Assembly (NCBI GenBank): GCA_013285645.1
Contig: JABDHJ010000001.1
Span: 254,537 to 318,536 of the forward strand
From: Verrucomicrobiota bacterium
Lineage (GTDB): Bacteria; Verrucomicrobiota; Verrucomicrobiia; Methylacidiphilales; UBA1321
Length of the DNA stretch: 64,000 nucleotides
Reading direction: 5' to 3'
Shown: positions 60,252 to 64,000 of the stretch, in pieces
Layout of the letters: every line of letters starts with the position of its first letter
Numbering within the stretch: position 1 is the first letter of the stretch
Program-made: the position numbers and the translations under genes
Notes under the pieces: generated by a model
What the model was told of the DNA's origin: nothing
The model's input: the letters and a program-made list of their open reading frames with translations, nothing else
Database searches by the model: none

Positions 60252-61721
60252 ATGCCCCTCACATCACCTTGTCGCGATTTGTCATCGCTCTTTCGAATCA
60301 TTCCCGTTTTGACGCTTGCTGGATTGACCTTGTCGGTGCCCTGCCCCGCGGACGAAGTGCCTGCACCGCTGCCTCCCCTCCCCCACGTCACTCGTTATCT
60401 GACCGCTCGAGATTCGACAGCACGAATGGAGGCAGTCCCCGTTACCGCCGCTCTTTCAAGCACAGAGCCCAAGAATCTCGCCGCGATTCGCCTCGATCCG
60501 CGGGTTCATTATCAAGAGATCGTTGGATTTGGCGGCGCCTTTACGGAATCCGCCTCGACCACGCTCGACAAAATGTCCCCCGCCAAGCAGGAAGAAATTC
60601 TTCGTGCCTGCTTTGATCCCGTCAAAGGGAACGGCTACACACTTTGCCGGACACACATCAACAGTTGCGACTTTTCCCTCGACAACTATGCCTATGATGA
60701 AACGCCGGGCGATGTCGACCTGAAGAACTTTTCCATCGATCGCGATAAAAAATCGCTGATCCCGATGATCAAGCGCGCCCAGCAAATTTCCCACAATGGA
60801 TTCAAGCTGTTCGCCTCTCCCTGGAGCCCTCCGGCCTGGATGAAGACCAACGGCGAAATGAACAATGGCGGTAAACTCAAACCAGAAGATCGCGATGCTT
60901 GGGCCCGTTATTTTGTCCGCTATATCCAGGAATATGCGAAGGTACAAATCCCCATCTGGGGCGTGACAGTTCAGAATGAACCCGCCGCCAAACAGATTTG
61001 GGATTCATGCATTTATTCCGGCGAAGAAGAGCGGGACTTTGTCCGCGATCACCTCGGCCCGACCTTTGCCAAGGCGGGTCTGGATACCCACATCATCATC
61101 TGGGACCATAATCGCGATATCATGTACGAGCGAGCCAAGGCGGTTCTGGACGACCCGGAAGCGGCCAAATATGTCTGGGGCGTTGGATTTCATTGGTACG
61201 TCGCCGATCTCTTCGACAACGTCCAACGCGTCCACGATGCGTGGCCCGACAAGCACCTGCTGCTCACGGAAGGCTGCCAGGAGGGCGGACCTCACCTCGG
61301 CGAATGGGCGCTGGGTGAACGCTACGGGCACGCCATGATCGAGGATCTCAATCATTGGTCGGTCGGATGGGTCGATTGGAACATGGTCTTGAATCAGCAG
61401 GCCGGTCCCAATCACGTCGGCAATTACGCCAGTTCTCCCATCATTGCCAATACCGACACGGGTGAAATCACCTACCAGTCCAGCTTCTACTATATAGGCC
61501 AGTTCAGCCGGTTCATTCGCCCGGGCGCAGTTCGCATCCTAGCGGCTCCGACCAGCGACAGCCTTGAGACAACCGCCTTCGTCAATACCGATGGCAGCAC
61601 GGTTGTTGTGGTAATGAATCGCACCGAAGTCCCCGTTCGATTTGAACTCCGCCTGGGAACACAGGGCGTGCAGATGGACGCGCCCCAACGCTCGATTCAA
61701 ACCGTGGTGGTAAATCCTTAA
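60252..61721 (+). CDS. Secreted GH30-family glycosidase
   Basis: 489 residues with a signal peptide (about 1-32; LFRIIPVLTLAGLTLSVPCP). The GH30 barrel is shown by VGFGGAFTESAS near the start, the acid/base Glu in TVQNEPAAKQ and the nucleophile Glu in LLTEGCQEGG; a beta-sandwich follows to the end. GH30 includes glucosylceramidases, beta-1,6-glucanases, xylanases and related enzymes; the exact subfamily cannot be set. ATG 60252 is used because it gives the signal peptide; it lies seven bases after the GPH gene stop. Confidence 0.9.
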   Translation: MPLTSPCRDLSSLFRIIPVLTLAGLTLSVPCPADEVPAPLPPLPHVTRYLTARDSTARMEAVPVTAALSSTEPKNLAAIRLDPRVHYQEIVGFGGAFTESASTTLDKMSPAKQEEILRACFDPVKGNGYTLCRTHINSCDFSLDNYAYDETPGDVDLKNFSIDRDKKSLIPMIKRAQQISHNGFKLFASPWSPPAWMKTNGEMNNGGKLKPEDRDAWARYFVRYIQEYAKVQIPIWGVTVQNEPAAKQIWDSCIYSGEEERDFVRDHLGPTFAKAGLDTHIIIWDHNRDIMYERAKAVLDDPEAAKYVWGVGFHWYVADLFDNVQRVHDAWPDKHLLLTEGCQEGGPHLGEWALGERYGHAMIEDLNHWSVGWVDWNMVLNQQAGPNHVGNYASSPIIANTDTGEITYQSSFYYIGQFSRFIRPGAVRILAAPTSDSLETTAFVNTDGSTVVVVMNRTEVPVRFELRLGTQGVQMDAPQRSIQTVVVNP

Positions 61722-61726
61722 ACGTC

Positions 61727-62395
61727 ATGAAAGCCATTCGGTCGCAAAAAATCGGCGCCATGCTTGGCATCCTTGCCCTCGTCACGCTTGGGAAAGCCGG
61801 CCTTGGAGCCGATCCGTCTGATGTCCCAAACTTTGTACCTGCTGACTATGCGGGCAAACCCGTGACGGGATCGCCACAGGTGATCCCGGGAACCATTCTG
61901 GCCCCGGCTTATGATCAAGTTCCAACTGGAGCCAATGGGATCACCTTCTCTTATCAAGGTTCCGCCACCAAGACAGACTTCCGCACCGGAAATGATTCCA
62001 TCGGCCTCGCCGCATTTGGGAAGGGCCACGTTTCCACCACCGGCGTGCCGGAAAAACCGGAGCAAGTTTACGTGGGATGGACTCAACCGGATGAATGGTT
62101 GAAATACACGGTGCGGGTTACCGAATCCGGCACCTACACGATCGGGGGGAAATTTGCCGCAGGCGCAACCGGCGCCACACTATCCTTCACTTTTACCCCG
62201 CAACTCACAACAGGAGAGATTGAAATTCCCACCACGGCAGGATTTCAAAACGGGGTCGAGGTTTATCACGTCTGGGAAACACTCGATCATCTCAAGGAGA
62301 TTACCCTTCCAGCCGGTGTTTACGTCATGACAGTAAAGATCGGCAAGATCGCGGGACTGAATCTCGAGTCGTTTACCTTTGACAAAAAATCGTAG
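61727..62395 (+). CDS. Secreted carbohydrate-binding-type protein
   Basis: 222 residues with a signal peptide (IGAMLGILALVTLGKAGLG, cleavage near GADP). The rest resembles CBM6/35-like beta-sandwich modules (GPEQVYVGWTQPDEWLKYTV region, then SGTYTIGGKFAAGATGATLS, ending GKIAGLNLESFTFD). It begins five bases after the GH30 gene, so it is probably co-expressed as an accessory sugar-binding protein. No catalytic domain is present. Confidence 0.75.
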   Translation: MKAIRSQKIGAMLGILALVTLGKAGLGADPSDVPNFVPADYAGKPVTGSPQVIPGTILAPAYDQVPTGANGITFSYQGSATKTDFRTGNDSIGLAAFGKGHVSTTGVPEKPEQVYVGWTQPDEWLKYTVRVTESGTYTIGGKFAAGATGATLSFTFTPQLTTGEIEIPTTAGFQNGVEVYHVWETLDHLKEITLPAGVYVMTVKIGKIAGLNLESFTFDKKS

Positions 62396-62418
62396 ACGCT
62401 GTTTTGCGAAATAATTCT

Positions 62419-63583
62419 CTATTTGTTTACCGTCGTCCAGGGTTCGATGTTGGGTGAAAAAGGAGGATAACTCTGGGCCTCCCCCACTGGTTTGATGAGA
62501 TTATTGTCCAGTTGAAAGACAGGTAGTAAAGGACTTCCATTTGCTTGATTTTGATAAGTGTTTTCCTCCCGCTGGATATAGAGAAAATAATTGGACCGTC
62601 CCCCTGGCTCTTCACCAACGATGATATCTATATCGACCGAGTCACCGGCCTGGACCTGAAAAGGCAACCCCACCCAGGCCATGGCATCTCCTGGCCAAGT
62701 CGAATTGAAATTCGTCCAAGGATAACTTTTTTTCTCTCTTTCTCAATTCTTCGTCGACGGCGCGATCGCTTGCATCCAGCACAGTCTTTCCATTGACCTT
62801 GACCAACATGATATCGTCCGCTGTTCCCACAAAATGATAGGTGCCCGCTTGAGACGGTGAGGCTGTGACTTTGTACCAGACGACATACATATTGGGCTGA
62901 ACCTCCTTTTCCACACCGAAAGCCTTCGGCCCATCTTCCGCATGAATGGTCGGGACAAAAATACAGGATGTATTGAGAGGTTTCGGGCTTTTGTAGTACT
63001 TATCCAGAAGGCTCGGACTCCAGTTCGCTTCAACAAAATCCTTCAGTTGCTTATGATAAGTCACCGGAGTCATATTGGTGGATTTACGATCATCGGTCTG
63101 CTTTAGGTCGAAGAGAAATCCCTGTAATCCACTTTTACCGTCGCTTTCAACGCGGCCAAATGCACTGCCCGCACCTGCCGTATTTCCGGGAGCATCATGC
63201 CCCAACATCGCCGTGCCGGAGGCGACAAGAGCAGATGGCGGCAGATCGGTAATCACTGGCATATCGACTTTGACATGGAAGAAGCTCTGATTAACCGTGG
63301 AGATAATTGAAGGAGTGGCCGCAGGAGGAGTGATCGTCAGCGATGGTTCCAGATTGTTCATGGCTTCTCCACCAGCGGGTGGCGGCGGTGCGGGCGGTGG
63401 TGGGGGTCGAAGGGATGTCGATGCGAATGTCGCATTGTCGACTGGCTGCTCCGGGGCCTTAAAGATAACGAGTGTCGCTACCATTAAGAAAATAATCAGG
63501 TGAAAGAGTAGTGCTATAAGAAAAAATCCTGAATCAATTATCCGGGCCTGAAGCTTGGCTTTGTCGATGATGAAAACTTTCAC
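62419..63583 (-). pseudogene. Membrane-anchored PA14-like protein, split by a frameshift
   Basis: Two overlapping minus-strand frames belong to one gene. The first (63583 down to about 62730) has a transmembrane helix (FFLIALLFHLIIFLMVATL), a Pro-rich linker (PPPPPAPPPP) and a PA14/sugar-binding-like body with VNGKTVLDAS. The second frame (to 62419) continues with SYPWTNFNSTWPGDAMAWVG, LPFQVQAGDSVDIDIIVGEE, which is the rest of the same fold. The junction is an A7 run at 62727-62733; deleting one A restores one frame of 387 residues. It could be a true frameshift mutation, transcriptional slippage or a sequencing error. The anchor resembles the DUF4159 protein at 2721. Confidence 0.72.
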
Positions 63584-63679
63584 GAGGGGCTGGTTTTCTG
63601 GTTTTCGTGAAAATGCACACTGCTGACCACGCCCGAAGAAACCCGCTTACATCGCTTGATATAAGCAAAGATACACGAC

Positions 63680-64000
63680 TTATTTTGCGACAGGTTGATA
63701 AACCCGGACGTAATCGACTTCCATCGACTGAGGAAAAACTGTATCGGGCGACGGCTTGCCCGGCCACGCTCCGCCGACGGCAAAATTCAAGATTATAAAG
63801 AAATTCTGATCGAAAGGCGCAGGAAAGGGCGCTGCTTTCGTGTACCACTTGGTCTGGGTCTGATAGAGATTACCATCTAGATACCAACGGATGACGCCTT
63901 CTTCCCATTCGACCGCGTAAACGTGGAAATCATCACTGAGATCTCCCGAGGGAAGAATGATTTTATCGCCCGTGTGAACATTGTGAGGCCACTTGTCTCC
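63680..64000 (-). CDS. Glycoside hydrolase family 16, C-terminal part (runs off the edge)
   Basis: The minus strand from the window edge to the TAA at 63680 encodes about 106 residues of a GH16 (laminarinase/beta-glucanase type) enzyme: DDFHVYAVEWEEGVIRWYLD, GNLYQTQTKWYTK, NFFIILNFAVGGAWPG and MEVDYVRVYQP. The N-terminal part with the catalytic ExDxxE motif is outside the window. It is upstream of the frameshifted gene on the same strand. Confidence 0.9.
   Translation of the reverse strand, partial: GDKWPHNVHTGDKIILPSGDLSDDFHVYAVEWEEGVIRWYLDGNLYQTQTKWYTKAAPFPAPFDQNFFIILNFAVGGAWPGKPSPDTVFPQSMEVDYVRVYQPVAK

Noticed and set aside
62727-62733. A AAA AAG dnaX-like heptamer as a programmed -1 frameshift site
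   Set aside because: The heptamer is in the right zero frame, but a -1 shift leads to a stop soon after; the observed downstream frame needs a +1 shift or a lost A, so programmed -1 frameshifting does not explain the gene.

Overview
The window looks like a chromosomal segment of a heterotrophic Verrucomicrobium (phylum Verrucomicrobiota). The pointers are a set of large pseudopilin-like proteins matching the 'Verru_Chthon cassette' (A, B, C and a D-like pseudopilin), a PEP-CTERM protein, membrane-anchored proline-rich DUF4159/PA14-type proteins, and many LacI/AraC/XylR-type regulators placed beside secreted polysaccharide-degrading enzymes. The taxonomic call is inference; there is no rRNA or tRNA gene in the window. 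Both strands are densely coded and short ATGA overlaps between genes are common.

Layout. 15-2640 (minus): arsenic operon arsR, two arsenate reductases, a DUF6428 protein and an aquaglyceroporin that stands where an arsenite pump is usually found. 2721-4824 (minus): membrane-anchored DUF4159 protein and an AraC regulator. 4933-9479 (plus): a Gfo/Idh/MocA-aldo/keto reductase fusion, a phytanoyl-CoA-dioxygenase-like gene remnant and a GH42 beta-galactosidase. 9642-11339: a cNMP-binding thioredoxin-reductase-like flavoprotein. 11343-19464 (minus): a phosphorelay operon headed by a 2108-residue poly-HAMP hybrid kinase, followed by a REC-kinase and a lone receiver. 20287-25264 (plus): hydrogenase maturation genes hypF, a Cys-less hypC paralogue, hypC, hypD, hypE. 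25410-32012 (plus): a complete four-gene Wadjet (JetABCD) SMC-type defence operon. 32154-36938: housekeeping and hypothetical genes including an AarF/UbiB-family protein.

37252-43581: a polysaccharide lyase locus with a LacI regulator, a large heparinase-II/III-like enzyme, a duplicate of its carbohydrate-binding module and a pseudopilin. 43639-43933 is a nested palindromic repeat element. 44026-52388 (minus): PEP-CTERM protein, remnant of an MFS transporter, a 2-hydroxyacid dehydrogenase and the Verru_Chthon B-C-A cassette. 52682-62395: hexuronate utilisation locus (XylR-like regulator, SDR mannonate oxidoreductase, UxuA, UxaC, ExuT-like permease), then a GPH sugar transporter, a GH30 glycosidase and a secreted sugar-binding-type protein. 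The window ends on the minus strand with a frameshifted membrane-anchored protein and the 3' end of a GH16 glycosidase that runs off the edge.

Taken together, much of the window is a set of sugar-polymer degradation modules (secreted or predicted extracytoplasmic hydrolase/lyase, transporter, intracellular uronate catabolism) interspersed with a defence island-like Wadjet operon, a metal-resistance operon and hydrogenase maturation genes whose hydrogenase lies outside the window.
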